Assembly (NCBI GenBank): GCA_016718875.1
Contig: JADKBL010000031.1
Span: 1 to 52,788 of the forward strand
DNA length: 52,788 bases
DNA from: Bacteroidota bacterium
GTDB taxonomy: Bacteria; Bacteroidota; Bacteroidia; Bacteroidales; VadinHA17
Direction: 5' to 3'
The position numbers and the translations under genes are program-made. This document shows, one piece after another, positions 29,150-38,868 of this stretch. Below the pieces are notes generated by a model, which saw only the letters and a list, made by a program, of their open reading frames with translations, was not told the origin of the DNA and did not search any database. The first letter of the stretch is position 1. Each line of letters begins with the position of its first letter.

Positions 29150-29869
29150 TTACATATATTTTTCCCTGTTTTGCAGGTTCAGTAATGCACCCAAAAGAAA
29201 AATAACCGATCCCGTTATCAATATAATCCTGTTCTTAAATGTGATTAATGCCCAGGAAGTTTCATTTATACCCCTTGGTACTTCAAAAGGATTAAGAAAA
29301 ATATTCCATTGACTTTTTCCAAGAGAAGAATCCATCATAATCATATAAACTAATCCAATGATTATCATTATAACAGCTGTGCCATTTCCATTTCTTACAA
29401 TTGTTGATAACATAAATGCCAGCATTCCCATAAAAAGGACCGGAGCCATAACCTGAAGAGTTACATTGAAAATCCTGAATTTCACAATAAGGACAGAGGA
29501 AAGAAATGTAAAAGCAAGCATTATTAAAAAAGCAACAAAAAATATTAGAATAATTCTGACAAGCCAAACCTTATATCTGTAGTTTGGGATTCCGAAAAGT
29601 ATTTCAATTGTTCTGGCATCCTGGTCATTCTGTATCCCAAATACAGCAGGATAAAAAACAAGCAGTAATCCGGAAAATAAAAATACTCCGAACAAATCAG
29701 CCATTTTTGATATATCGTTGGCGAAAACATAAATCACTGAAAGTCCAAGGTAAAATGCTACAGATCCTGCAAGAAACCATATAAACTTGTTGGCAAAGAT
29801 GATCCTCAGATTGTAAATAATCATTTTCCAGATCAAGCTGCTGATATTGAATAGGTTGTTTGTTTTCAT
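29150..29869 (-). CDS. ABC-2 type permease, last gene of the RND/ABC operon
   Basis: This 239-residue inner-membrane protein has six hydrophobic helices in the ABC-2 permease pattern, with the cytoplasmic DQDARTIEILFGIPN coupling segment after helix two. Its ATG (29869) overlaps the TGA of the upstream RND-ABC fusion by one base (TGATG; a GTG one codon earlier is also possible), so translation is coupled. It has no ATPase domain; the natural partner is the ABC domain at the end of the preceding fusion protein. It is short compared with the N-terminal permease part of the first permease gene of the operon. The substrate is unknown. Confidence 0.85.
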   Translation of the reverse strand: MKTNNLFNISSLIWKMIIYNLRIIFANKFIWFLAGSVAFYLGLSVIYVFANDISKMADLFGVFLFSGLLLVFYPAVFGIQNDQDARTIEILFGIPNYRYKVWLVRIILIFFVAFLIMLAFTFLSSVLIVKFRIFNVTLQVMAPVLFMGMLAFMLSTIVRNGNGTAVIMIIIGLVYMIMMDSSLGKSQWNIFLNPFEVPRGINETSWALITFKNRIILITGSVIFLLGALLNLQNREKYM

Positions 29870-32800
29870 CACGCAGTTTTATGGTTTAAATTACTGTCAG
29901 TGTTTCCGTGACCTCTTAAAAGCCACAGATAAGCATCCTCAAGACTTGGAGTTACTTTTACTGCGGTATCCGAGGGAGAGAACTCTGAAACAACCCTGAG
30001 CCTTATTTTTTCTCCGTCCGACATATGATGAACCACAAGATATTTCGCAACAAATGACTGGAATTCTGTTTCATGTATCGTTAGCTGCCATACATGACCT
30101 TCAGCTTCCCTGGTCATATCAACAGGTTTGCCAAGGTACCTCAGTCTGCCTTTATTAAGTACCGCTACCTGGTTGCAGGAACTTGAAATATCCTCAATTA
30201 TATGGGTTGAAAAAATTACAACCCGCTCACGGCTCAGTTCAACAAGAAGATTTCTGAATCTGATCCTTTCGCGGGGATCGAGACCGGCTGTTGGTTCATC
30301 CACAACCAAAATTCTTGGCAGATGCAGCAGGATAAGGGCAATCCCCATTCTCTGCTTCATTCCGCCGGAATATGAACCTATCTTCTCATGCCGGCGGTCT
30401 TCCATATGAACTGCCCTGAGAACATATGTTACACGCTCCTCCCTGGTTTTAACGTCCGTAATATTTTTGAGAATAGCCTGGTAATGAAGATAATCATGGG
30501 CTGTCATGTTCTCATAACTTCCAAATTCCTGGGGCAGGTAACCAATCAATCCCTGCAGCTCTTCTCTCATCTTTTGTGTGTCGAGTCCGTTTATCCATAC
30601 CTTGCCATAACTCTGCTCAAGTATTCCGCATATAATTCTCATCAGAGTTGTTTTTCCGGCACCGTTAGGGCCAAGTAATCCGAACATCCCATTTCCTATT
30701 GAAAGAGATACGCATCCCAACGCCTTGAAAGGTTTCTTCTTTTTGCCTATAAGAGGAACTGCTGCAACTATCCTGTACACTACTTTTCTGAGATTTTTTA
30801 GCCTTCCTTCAAGCCTGTATATATCAATATTCTCATTTGAAAGCTTTAGTCCTGTTTTATAGATGAATAGAGCAATGAACCATAAGAAACCAAGTATAAG
30901 AACCACAACAATATTATCCCATTTCAGCTGAAACCATACCAGGTTAGCAAGTGGAATAAGCCAGAATACAATAAAATCGATAGCTGATGATATGATATCA
31001 GCCGCCTTTTTGCTTTCTCTAATGTTTTTGTTTACAATCAGTTTCCGCACCGGGTTCCATGCATAGGATAGAAAGAACCAGGTTCCGATGCTGAAGAGGA
31101 AGATCCAGAATCCTTTGATTAGGTAGAAATATGTGAAATATAAAAGGAAACCCAGAACAGGAATTTTCCATATCAGGTCATTTAAATCCCTGAAAGTATG
31201 ATACTGCTTTTCGAGACCCAGTCTTTTTCTGATCCTTGCTCCGGCTTTCCATTCCCGGGCCCATCTTTTTTCCCTTTCATAAATTTTAACAAGACTCTGT
31301 ACCGTGATTGTTATATTTTCATCAGGAGATATAACTGTCACTCTGGCTTTCCTGAGGCTTTTCATTATGAACCATGTGGTTGCCGGAATCAGAATTACGA
31401 CCAGAATTGTGAGTATCAGCTTCCATATGAACTTATCAATATTGGTGTAGATAAGGAATATTGAAAGAGCAAGTATAAAGAGCTGTATCGCTTTGTTTTT
31501 CCAGCCCAGTGAATAAATCCATTTAAGGGCATTCTCAAGGCCTATATAGAAAGTCGGAATAAATACAAGTGTAAGAAGAGTACTGAGAGAGAGTCCTCCT
31601 ATTACAGTAATAGCAAATGATGCTCCTATTACGGATACAAATTCAGCCTCCCCCATTGCAAGCGGAACAAGTGCAATTATTGTTGTTGATGCAGTAATCA
31701 TAATAGGCCGGAGCCTTGCTACGCCTGCCATCATCAGAGCTCTGTAAGATCTGTACCCCCGTTTGCGAAGAATATTTGTATAATCTATCAGGATTATGCC
31801 ATTATTTACCACAACTCCAAGGAGGATCAGAAAACCTGTCAGCGTATTTGCATTCAGAAGCGAATTCTGTGTTAAAATTAATGCCAGAAGCGATCCTAAC
31901 GCTGCCAGCGGAATGCTGAACATAAGAACCACCGGAGTTACAAGTGACTCAAATACAGCAGCCAGTATCATATAAATTAAAAGGAAGGCCACTCCAATCA
32001 GGTAATAAAAATCCTTAAGCTGGTTTTCTTCATGGACAATTTCAACTGCAATACCTGATGGAATATTCAATCCCGCAACTATTGCTTCAAGATCAATTCT
32101 TGCTCCGTCAAGCAGATCTTTCGAATTCCTTATCTCCTCATTGAATGAATATGTCACAGTAATTCTTTTTTCCTGGTTTTCCCTGTGAATGTTTCCCATT
32201 CCGGAAGAGAAAATTATCCTTGACAGTTCTTCCATTTCCATGACAGAGCCTGAGCTGCTCAGAACCTCCAGGTGCTTTAGGTCATCAATTGTCTTTTCTT
32301 TTTGTCTGATTACCAGAGAATCCTCCTCTGCATACTTTATCATAATATCGTAGCTCTCCGAACCCTGCCTGAATTTAGCCCCGGAAGAGTATTCCGGACT
32401 GAAAGTGGCAAGTGCGGCTGAAAGATTCATGAGTGAAAAGTTATTCCTGCCCATATAATCCATGTCGAACAGGAGCTGGACCTCAGGTTTATTATCCTGC
32501 ACATTCAGATTTGAGCTGCTGATAGTAGAAAGATCTTCGATGTATGCTTTAATATCATCAGCAAGATTTTTCATTTGCTTAAAGTTCTGGCCTTTGATTA
32601 TGATACTTTCCCTTGTTGTCCCGATTCCAAGAAGGTTCATGAAATCAGCACCAGGATTGTAATTTTCACCGCCGTCACCTCCTGTAAATCCACCACCTGT
32701 TGATAGCTCATCCATGCTGATTTCAGCTGAGGAGATGTTCTTAACCTTTTCTTCAATATCATTTTTAATTTCAGGAAGAGTTCTTTTACTCTTTTTATCC

Positions 32801-34632
32801 CATTCCTTATTAAGATTGACAGTGACAGTAGCCTGATCTTCTTCAATCCTGCAAACAATATCTTCTTTCTCAGGAATTGAGGATAGTCTCGATTCCACCT
32901 CAGCAATAACAGCATCTGTTTTTTCCAGTGTTGAACCGCCGGGCATTGTTACAGAGAGACGGAAAGTAGGTGCTTCAACTTCCTCTGCCTGACTTATGCT
33001 AAGGGTCAGACTGACGAGAAGGGCTGTGAAGAAGAGCACCAGGGTGCCAATAATGGTTGAAGCGGGATTCCTCATTCCTGCTTTCAGGATTAAGTAATAC
33101 CCCTGAATAAGCCTGTCATTTATTGATAACTTCTTAAAAATCTCAGATGTTTTTCCTGATGATCTTTTTAGAAGGTAATAGGTTGCCATAGGAATGAAGA
33201 ACATGGCAATAACAAGGGAAATTGTTAAAGTGGAAATTATTGAAACACCGATATTCTTGCCTATAATCCTGACCATGAAATTATCTGAAAAGATAAAAGG
33301 CGAAAAGACAATAAGTGTAGTAAGAGTTGATGCAAAGACAGACCTCCATACTTCTGAAGTACCTTGTTTTACTGATTGTTCCGGGGTATAGCTCTGGCTG
33401 GCAAGCCGGTAAATATTTTCCAGAACAACAACTGAATTATCTACAAGCATCCCGATTGCAAGGGCCATTCCTATAAGGGTCAGACTGTTTATTGTAATGT
33501 CGTATGCATAAAAAAAGTTGAATGCCGAATAAACTGAAACAGGGATAGAAATTGCAATTATTGTCACCAGCCTGATATTCCTCAGAAACATCCACAGGAT
33601 AAGAACAGCCATCAGTCCACCTGTGATTGCCAGGTTAATAATCTGATTTATATTTTTTTCCATTATCTCGGCAGTATTGTTCTGCACAACAATGGAAATA
33701 CCTTCGGGAGCAAGCTGCCTGTTTAGCTTTTCTACCTCGCTGATTGCTTCATGTGAAAGATCAATCAGATTAGCCTGGTTGTCGTTGACAAGCGTTATAG
33801 TAACCGCATCCAGCCCGTTTACCCTGCTGAAGGAGGTTCGCTCCTTTGCACCGTAGATTATTTCAGCAACATCACCAAGCAATACAGGTCCGTCGCTTTT
33901 AACTATAATCTTACCAATCTCACTTACATCAGTATATTCTGAAGTAATATTTACGAACATCTCCATATTGCCGTCAAAAACTTTTCCTGCAAATGTTTTG
34001 TCGGCACCATTGTTATTAAGCAGATTTCTTACCTGTCCGATGGAGATCCCATTAGCCTTACATGCTTTCTCATTCAGCCGGATCTCAATTGAATTCTCCT
34101 GACCTCCATAGACCTGTACGCCGGCTATGCCATCTATGTTTTCAAACTCAGGCTTTATTTCCCTGTCGGCTATGTTTCTTACCCGGTCAATTCCACCTTC
34201 ACCACGAACCTGCAGTTCCATAAACTGGTTGGTAAGTTGCTTAAGATCAATCTTAATGACATTGATTATAAATTCTTCAGGTATAGAACCTTTTACAACA
34301 TCAATCTTCTCCTGTAGCTTCAGGTTTGCATATTTGAGATCGGCATTCTGATTATAGTAAATAACAATTGTTCCATATCTGGATGAGATATTTGATTCTA
34401 TCTTTTCAATACCCTCAAGGGTTCCGACAGCTCCTTCTATGGGAATGATTGCCTGGGTCTCAATATACGAAGGATCCATTTCAAGCGGAGTGCCAACCTG
34501 TACTATCAGTGCAGGAAGCTCTGCGTTCGGGAACAATTCTACTGACAGCTTGTTGTATGACACATAGCCAAGCATTGTCAGCCCGGTGAAGAGCATTATG
34601 ATCAGTATCCTTCTCTTAATGATAAAGTCCAT
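29869..34632 (-). CDS. RND efflux pump fused to extra membrane helices and an ABC ATPase domain
   Basis: This is a 1587-residue fusion. Residues 1-1035 form a complete AcrB/HAE1-like RND pump with twelve helices and two large periplasmic loops (30-335, 550-870). Helix 4 has GMLVDNSVVVLEN (Asp398, Asn399) and helix 10 has VVVNNGIILID, so the AcrB Asp-Asp pair and Lys are only partly kept. About six extra helices follow (about 1046-1064, 1070-1090, 1157-1175, 1176-1192, 1214-1235, 1239-1258). Residues about 1295-1587 are an ABC ATPase with Walker A GPNGAGKT (1321-1328), signature YSGGMKQ, Walker B VVDEPTAGLDP and the switch His in STHIIED. An even number of added helices leaves the ATPase in the cytoplasm. 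The ATPase and its EDAY tail resemble the first gene of the operon. It is translationally coupled to the next permease. Confidence 0.95.
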   Translation of the reverse strand: MDFIIKRRILIIMLFTGLTMLGYVSYNKLSVELFPNAELPALIVQVGTPLEMDPSYIETQAIIPIEGAVGTLEGIEKIESNISSRYGTIVIYYNQNADLKYANLKLQEKIDVVKGSIPEEFIINVIKIDLKQLTNQFMELQVRGEGGIDRVRNIADREIKPEFENIDGIAGVQVYGGQENSIEIRLNEKACKANGISIGQVRNLLNNNGADKTFAGKVFDGNMEMFVNITSEYTDVSEIGKIIVKSDGPVLLGDVAEIIYGAKERTSFSRVNGLDAVTITLVNDNQANLIDLSHEAISEVEKLNRQLAPEGISIVVQNNTAEIMEKNINQIINLAITGGLMAVLILWMFLRNIRLVTIIAISIPVSVYSAFNFFYAYDITINSLTLIGMALAIGMLVDNSVVVLENIYRLASQSYTPEQSVKQGTSEVWRSVFASTLTTLIVFSPFIFSDNFMVRIIGKNIGVSIISTLTISLVIAMFFIPMATYYLLKRSSGKTSEIFKKLSINDRLIQGYYLILKAGMRNPASTIIGTLVLFFTALLVSLTLSISQAEEVEAPTFRLSVTMPGGSTLEKTDAVIAEVESRLSSIPEKEDIVCRIEEDQATVTVNLNKEWDKKSKRTLPEIKNDIEEKVKNISSAEISMDELSTGGGFTGGDGGENYNPGADFMNLLGIGTTRESIIIKGQNFKQMKNLADDIKAYIEDLSTISSSNLNVQDNKPEVQLLFDMDYMGRNNFSLMNLSAALATFSPEYSSGAKFRQGSESYDIMIKYAEEDSLVIRQKEKTIDDLKHLEVLSSSGSVMEMEELSRIIFSSGMGNIHRENQEKRITVTYSFNEEIRNSKDLLDGARIDLEAIVAGLNIPSGIAVEIVHEENQLKDFYYLIGVAFLLIYMILAAVFESLVTPVVLMFSIPLAALGSLLALILTQNSLLNANTLTGFLILLGVVVNNGIILIDYTNILRKRGYRSYRALMMAGVARLRPIMITASTTIIALVPLAMGEAEFVSVIGASFAITVIGGLSLSTLLTLVFIPTFYIGLENALKWIYSLGWKNKAIQLFILALSIFLIYTNIDKFIWKLILTILVVILIPATTWFIMKSLRKARVTVISPDENITITVQSLVKIYEREKRWAREWKAGARIRKRLGLEKQYHTFRDLNDLIWKIPVLGFLLYFTYFYLIKGFWIFLFSIGTWFFLSYAWNPVRKLIVNKNIRESKKAADIISSAIDFIVFWLIPLANLVWFQLKWDNIVVVLILGFLWFIALFIYKTGLKLSNENIDIYRLEGRLKNLRKVVYRIVAAVPLIGKKKKPFKALGCVSLSIGNGMFGLLGPNGAGKTTLMRIICGILEQSYGKVWINGLDTQKMREELQGLIGYLPQEFGSYENMTAHDYLHYQAILKNITDVKTREERVTYVLRAVHMEDRRHEKIGSYSGGMKQRMGIALILLHLPRILVVDEPTAGLDPRERIRFRNLLVELSRERVVIFSTHIIEDISSSCNQVAVLNKGRLRYLGKPVDMTREAEGHVWQLTIHETEFQSFVAKYLVVHHMSDGEKIRLRVVSEFSPSDTAVKVTPSLEDAYLWLLRGHGNTDSNLNHKTA

Positions 34633-34640
34633 TCTGTCAA

Positions 34641-37600
34641 TTAAATATTAATGCTCTGCCCTTCTTTATTTTTCTCCGGCCTGTTAAACTTACTGCTCAG
34701 AGAGTCGAATACCCAGTAAACACAGGGAATTACAACAAGTGTAAGTATCGTTGAGGAAACCAATCCTCCTATAACTGCAAGTGCCATTGGTGCCCTCAGT
34801 GAGGCACTGTCTCCGATTCCGATCGTAAGAGGGAGCAGGGCAAGTATAGTTGTAAGGCTTGTCATAAGTATTGGTCTTATCCTTTGCGAACCGGCCATTA
34901 CAATTGCATCTTTTTTACCAGTTCCGGAAGCCCTGAGCTGATTAATCCTGTCGACTAGAAGTATAGCATTGTTTACTGCAATACCCCCAAGCATTATTAT
35001 GCCGATATAGGCCATCATGTTGAGGGGTTTTCCAAGTAGGTAAAATGTAAGTACGGTCCCTACACCCGCAAGAGGAATAGTGAGCATTATTATAAAAGGC
35101 TGAAGTATTGATTCAAACTGCGCGGCAAGCACCATGAAAACTAGTATAAGTGAAAGCAAAAGGGCAAATGAAAGATTTGACATTGATTCTTTTCTCTTGA
35201 GCTCTTCCCCGGTAAATTCAATCTTGTAATCGAGCGGGACAACTACAGGGGCAAGTGATGCTTCAGCCTCCTTAATAACCTTGTCAAATGCCATATCGCT
35301 GTTAACCATTGCATATATATATGAAGTCCTTGACTGGTTTCTCCGTGTAATCTCCCTTGGAGCAGTTACTGTTTTTATTTTAGCAAGCTCGCTCAGCGGA
35401 ACTTTTACGCTACCTGCATTTATCATAATATCACTCAGGCTCAGAAGTGAAAGATCTCCAAGCTTAATTGTTATGTCTTTCATCTCTCCGTCTTTCTCAA
35501 AGCTGCCGGCAGCAGACCCTGACAAATAGTTTTTTACCTGATTGATAATACTCTCAACTGTCACATTGTAGTAGCTTGTTCTGAACCTGTCAATTGTAAC
35601 TTCTACTTCAGGTGTTCCTTCATCAAGTGATGTTGTTATATTGTATAGTCCCTTATTGGTTTCAAGAATTGATTTGCATTCATTGAGGATTCTTTCGATT
35701 TCAATATGATCTTCTCCAGATATTTCAAGTGTGAAGGGGGCTTCATTGGTTCCGAGCGATGACTGAAGGGCGGTTTCATCCCTGGTAAAGCTTGTTTCAA
35801 GATCAGGAATAGTCTTCAGCCATTTTTCAATAATGGAAATCGACTCCTCTGCAGAAACAGCATACTCCGGGGCCAGTATTACCTTGATAGTAGCATTGTT
35901 ATCGCCTTTTGCCTGCCCTGTCTGGCTGAAGGATGAGTTATTATCACTGCCTGCCTGGCTGTAAACTAGTTTCAGCTTATCGCCAAGAAGCTCTTTTATA
36001 ATTTTCTCAGCACTGGATGTTGTTCTTTCAGTTAGTTCAAGGCTTGTTCCCTCAGGCAATTTTAGATTAACTGTGAATTCGGCAGATTCTGATCTTGGCA
36101 TAAATTCACTCCCCAGCTGAGGGATCAGAAAAGCAGCAATTGCCATTATAATAACTGAAACCACAATTACTGTTATTCTTTTCACAATAACTGCTTCAAG
36201 AAACCTGCTGTACCAGTTGAATTTTAATGATTTGGAAGAGTTGGCTGCCTTGCTTTTATCCGGGAGCAAAACAGAAACGAGCATAGGTATTATAAGCATG
36301 GCAACAACAAGTGATGACAACAGTGAGAGTGCAACTGTCCATGCCTGATCCTTAAACATCTCACCAGATGCTCCGTGAAGGTAAACTATAGGAAGAAATA
36401 CCACTATTGTTGTAATTGTTGATGATGTAATTGCCGCACCTACTTCCCCGGTTCCTCTTATAATAGCCTCAGTGAAGGGTACTCCTTCTTCCCGCAGCCT
36501 GGTAATATTCTCAAGAACGACAATAGCATTGTCGACAAGCATACCTGCTCCCAGAGCAAGGCCTCCGAGTGTCATTATGTTCAGCGTGAGATGGTTGAAG
36601 TACATGAGGTTAAAAGTGGCAATAATAGAAATCGGAATAGCCACACTTATAACGAGTGTGGTACCAATTCTTCTCAGAAATACATAAAGGATAAATACTG
36701 CCAGGAGGATACCTATGATGAGTGTATTTTTAACCTCACCTATTGCATTGTCAATATAATTTCCCTGATCATGTACTTTTGTAAAACTATAACCGGGAAG
36801 TGCTTTTTCAAGTCCGGCAATAGCTTTATCAAGACTTTTCACAACTTCTACAGTGTTGAATTTCGGCTCCTTGTAAATCAGAAGTCCTATGCAGCGCTCA
36901 CCATTAAGAGTTACAATATTCAAAGGATCCTTGTTCTCAAATCTGATTTTAGCTATATCCTTAAGGTATACCGGCACCCTTGATGAAAGTGATGCTGATG
37001 ATGCATCGACAGACGAAGATGCAGAAGCTGAAGCAGTTGATGCAGTCTGCCGGAATCCGACAATGATGTTTCCCAGGTCCTCGGTATCCTCAAGAACACT
37101 TACGCCCTTGACAACATATTTAAGCCCCATATCAATTATTGAGCCTCCTGAAACATTCTTGTTATAATTACTGATCTGGGCAGCAATAGCATCAGAAGTG
37201 AGTCCGAATGACTCCAGAAGGTACCTGCTGGTTTCAATAACAACCTCGCTTTCATCAATTCCTGAAAGCTTCACATCTGCAACACCTTCGATCCTTACAA
37301 GCTCATTCCTGATGTAGTTCTCGGCTGTTTTCCTGAGCTCATCCATGTTGGTTATAGATTCATGCTTCAGGCCGATAGTCATTACAGGGACTGCATTGGG
37401 GTCATATTGTGAGATTGTAAAATCTTCAAGATCTGAATTCTGGCTGAATGAGTTGAGCTCTTTCTGAAGATCAAGGAATGCCTCATCCATATCCTTGTTC
37501 CAGTTATATTCAACCGTAATAGTTGCTGAACCTGCCTGGGAAACTGAAGATACTTCCACAACATCACTCTGACGCATTGAAAGCGATTCAATCTGATCGA

Positions 37601-37793
37601 CATAGTTCTTCTCTATTTCCTCAGGAGGTCTTTCACCTGCCTTGAGTTCGATATAGATCTTGGGGTTGTTCAGATCAGGGAAGAGGTCAGTGCCCAGCTT
37701 TCCGAATGAGATATAACCAAGCAGGGCAACTCCCAGAACAAGCATCAGGACCGTAACCGGATATTTTACAGCAAATTGTGCAATCCTGTTCAT
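34641..37793 (-). CDS. RND efflux pump, AcrB/HAE1-like
   Basis: This 1050-residue inner-membrane proton-driven pump has twelve predicted helices and two periplasmic loops. Helix 4 carries GAGMLVDNAIVVLEN (Asp421, Asn422) and helix 10 GIAVNNAILLVD. A Ser/Ala-rich, low-complexity stretch (about 249-272) interrupts the first periplasmic loop. It lies 8 bp upstream of the RND-ABC fusion and 4 bp downstream of the adaptor gene, so this is a tandem RND pair as in MdtB-MdtC, where the two subunits mix in one trimer. The substrate is unknown. Confidence 0.95.
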   Translation of the reverse strand: MNRIAQFAVKYPVTVLMLVLGVALLGYISFGKLGTDLFPDLNNPKIYIELKAGERPPEEIEKNYVDQIESLSMRQSDVVEVSSVSQAGSATITVEYNWNKDMDEAFLDLQKELNSFSQNSDLEDFTISQYDPNAVPVMTIGLKHESITNMDELRKTAENYIRNELVRIEGVADVKLSGIDESEVVIETSRYLLESFGLTSDAIAAQISNYNKNVSGGSIIDMGLKYVVKGVSVLEDTEDLGNIIVGFRQTASTASASASSSVDASSASLSSRVPVYLKDIAKIRFENKDPLNIVTLNGERCIGLLIYKEPKFNTVEVVKSLDKAIAGLEKALPGYSFTKVHDQGNYIDNAIGEVKNTLIIGILLAVFILYVFLRRIGTTLVISVAIPISIIATFNLMYFNHLTLNIMTLGGLALGAGMLVDNAIVVLENITRLREEGVPFTEAIIRGTGEVGAAITSSTITTIVVFLPIVYLHGASGEMFKDQAWTVALSLLSSLVVAMLIIPMLVSVLLPDKSKAANSSKSLKFNWYSRFLEAVIVKRITVIVVSVIIMAIAAFLIPQLGSEFMPRSESAEFTVNLKLPEGTSLELTERTTSSAEKIIKELLGDKLKLVYSQAGSDNNSSFSQTGQAKGDNNATIKVILAPEYAVSAEESISIIEKWLKTIPDLETSFTRDETALQSSLGTNEAPFTLEISGEDHIEIERILNECKSILETNKGLYNITTSLDEGTPEVEVTIDRFRTSYYNVTVESIINQVKNYLSGSAAGSFEKDGEMKDITIKLGDLSLLSLSDIMINAGSVKVPLSELAKIKTVTAPREITRRNQSRTSYIYAMVNSDMAFDKVIKEAEASLAPVVVPLDYKIEFTGEELKRKESMSNLSFALLLSLILVFMVLAAQFESILQPFIIMLTIPLAGVGTVLTFYLLGKPLNMMAYIGIIMLGGIAVNNAILLVDRINQLRASGTGKKDAIVMAGSQRIRPILMTSLTTILALLPLTIGIGDSASLRAPMALAVIGGLVSSTILTLVVIPCVYWVFDSLSSKFNRPEKNKEGQSINI

Positions 37794-37797
37794 GATG

Positions 37798-38856
37798 TTA
37801 TTTAATAATTTTTACTTTCGATTTGTTGCTCAGTGTTTCAAAACCGCTGGTAACAATCCTGTCATTCTCTGCAATTCCCCGTGTAACCTCAACTTCAGTA
37901 AGGTTTTCAAGTCCGGTTTCAATAATCCTTTCATTGGCAATTCCCCTGTCAACAATAAAAACTGTCTTCCCGCGCTGTCTTGAAAGAATGATGTTCTTCT
38001 GAATTACAATTACCGAATCTTTCTGGTTTACAAGAATATCGGCTTTTACAAACATACCCGGCCTGAGAAGTAATCCTGAATTTGAAACAGCAATATTGCC
38101 CTTGAAAGTCCTTGTATCAGGATCGATTGCGGGCGAAAGCTGGGTAATGCTTCCTGTTATTGTGTCATCGGGAATAGTATAATTTGTGAGGCTTACCTTT
38201 TGCCCGGGTTTTATATCAGATATATATTTTTCAGGGAGCTGGACATCGAGATACATTACATTATAATCCATAATTTTAACAACAGTAGAACCTGTCTCCA
38301 CCTGACTTCCCTGTGTAAAATACGGAAGATCAACTATTACCCCATCAATGGGAGAGGTGACTCTTGTTTTTTCGAGCTGAAGACGTGAGTTTTCAGCAGT
38401 TGTTTTTGCATTGCTGTAATTAATGCTGGCTGTCTTGAGCTCCTTAAGTGTAACGCCTCCTTTCTCATATAATGATTCCTGTTTTTTGAGTTCGCTTTCC
38501 ATCAGCTCCATATTAAGTTCGTTGGTCTCAAGCTGTATTGAATTGACATATTCCTTGTCTTCGAGTCTGACTATCAGCGATCCGGCTCTTACCCTGTCAC
38601 CCAGCTGCCAGTTTCTGCCGGTTTCGGGATTTTTCTCAAGGAAATAAGTGGCAGTGATTTTAGCTCTCAGTTCCACATCACCCTTGGGATAAACAGTACC
38701 AGTTGTACTTACATATTCACCTATATGTCTGAGTTTTAGATCTTCAACAGACACTGGTATTTCCACATCTGCATTCAGATTCTGATCCTGGTTTTTGCAG
38801 GAGTAAAACGTTATCAGGAAAAGTGTTAAGATGAAAAAACCTTTTTTCATGTTCAT
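37798..38856 (-). CDS. Membrane-fusion (periplasmic adaptor) lipoprotein, HlyD/AcrA type
   Basis: This 352-residue protein begins with a lipoprotein signal (lipobox ending YSC, Cys20). It has split biotinyl-lipoyl segments around a coiled coil (about 115-165), a beta-barrel domain (INGVIVDLPYFTQGS ... LTNYTIPDD region) and a membrane-proximal C-terminal domain. It would link the RND pumps to the TolC-like channel. The coiled coil is short, as usual for Bacteroidetes RND adaptors. Tight spacing on both sides (12 bp to the TolC gene, 4 bp to the RND gene) marks it as part of the operon. Confidence 0.93.
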   Translation of the reverse strand: MNMKKGFFILTLFLITFYSCKNQDQNLNADVEIPVSVEDLKLRHIGEYVSTTGTVYPKGDVELRAKITATYFLEKNPETGRNWQLGDRVRAGSLIVRLEDKEYVNSIQLETNELNMELMESELKKQESLYEKGGVTLKELKTASINYSNAKTTAENSRLQLEKTRVTSPIDGVIVDLPYFTQGSQVETGSTVVKIMDYNVMYLDVQLPEKYISDIKPGQKVSLTNYTIPDDTITGSITQLSPAIDPDTRTFKGNIAVSNSGLLLRPGMFVKADILVNQKDSVIVIQKNIILSRQRGKTVFIVDRGIANERIIETGLENLTEVEVTRGIAENDRIVTSGFETLSNKSKVKIIK

Positions 38857-38868
38857 ATCTTTTAATTT

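Noticed and set aside
29869..34632. Assembly chimera as the explanation for the RND-ABC fusion
   Set aside because: The frame is continuous, the joining segment is itself protein-like with regularly placed helices, and the flanking genes are of both transporter types; still worth a read check.
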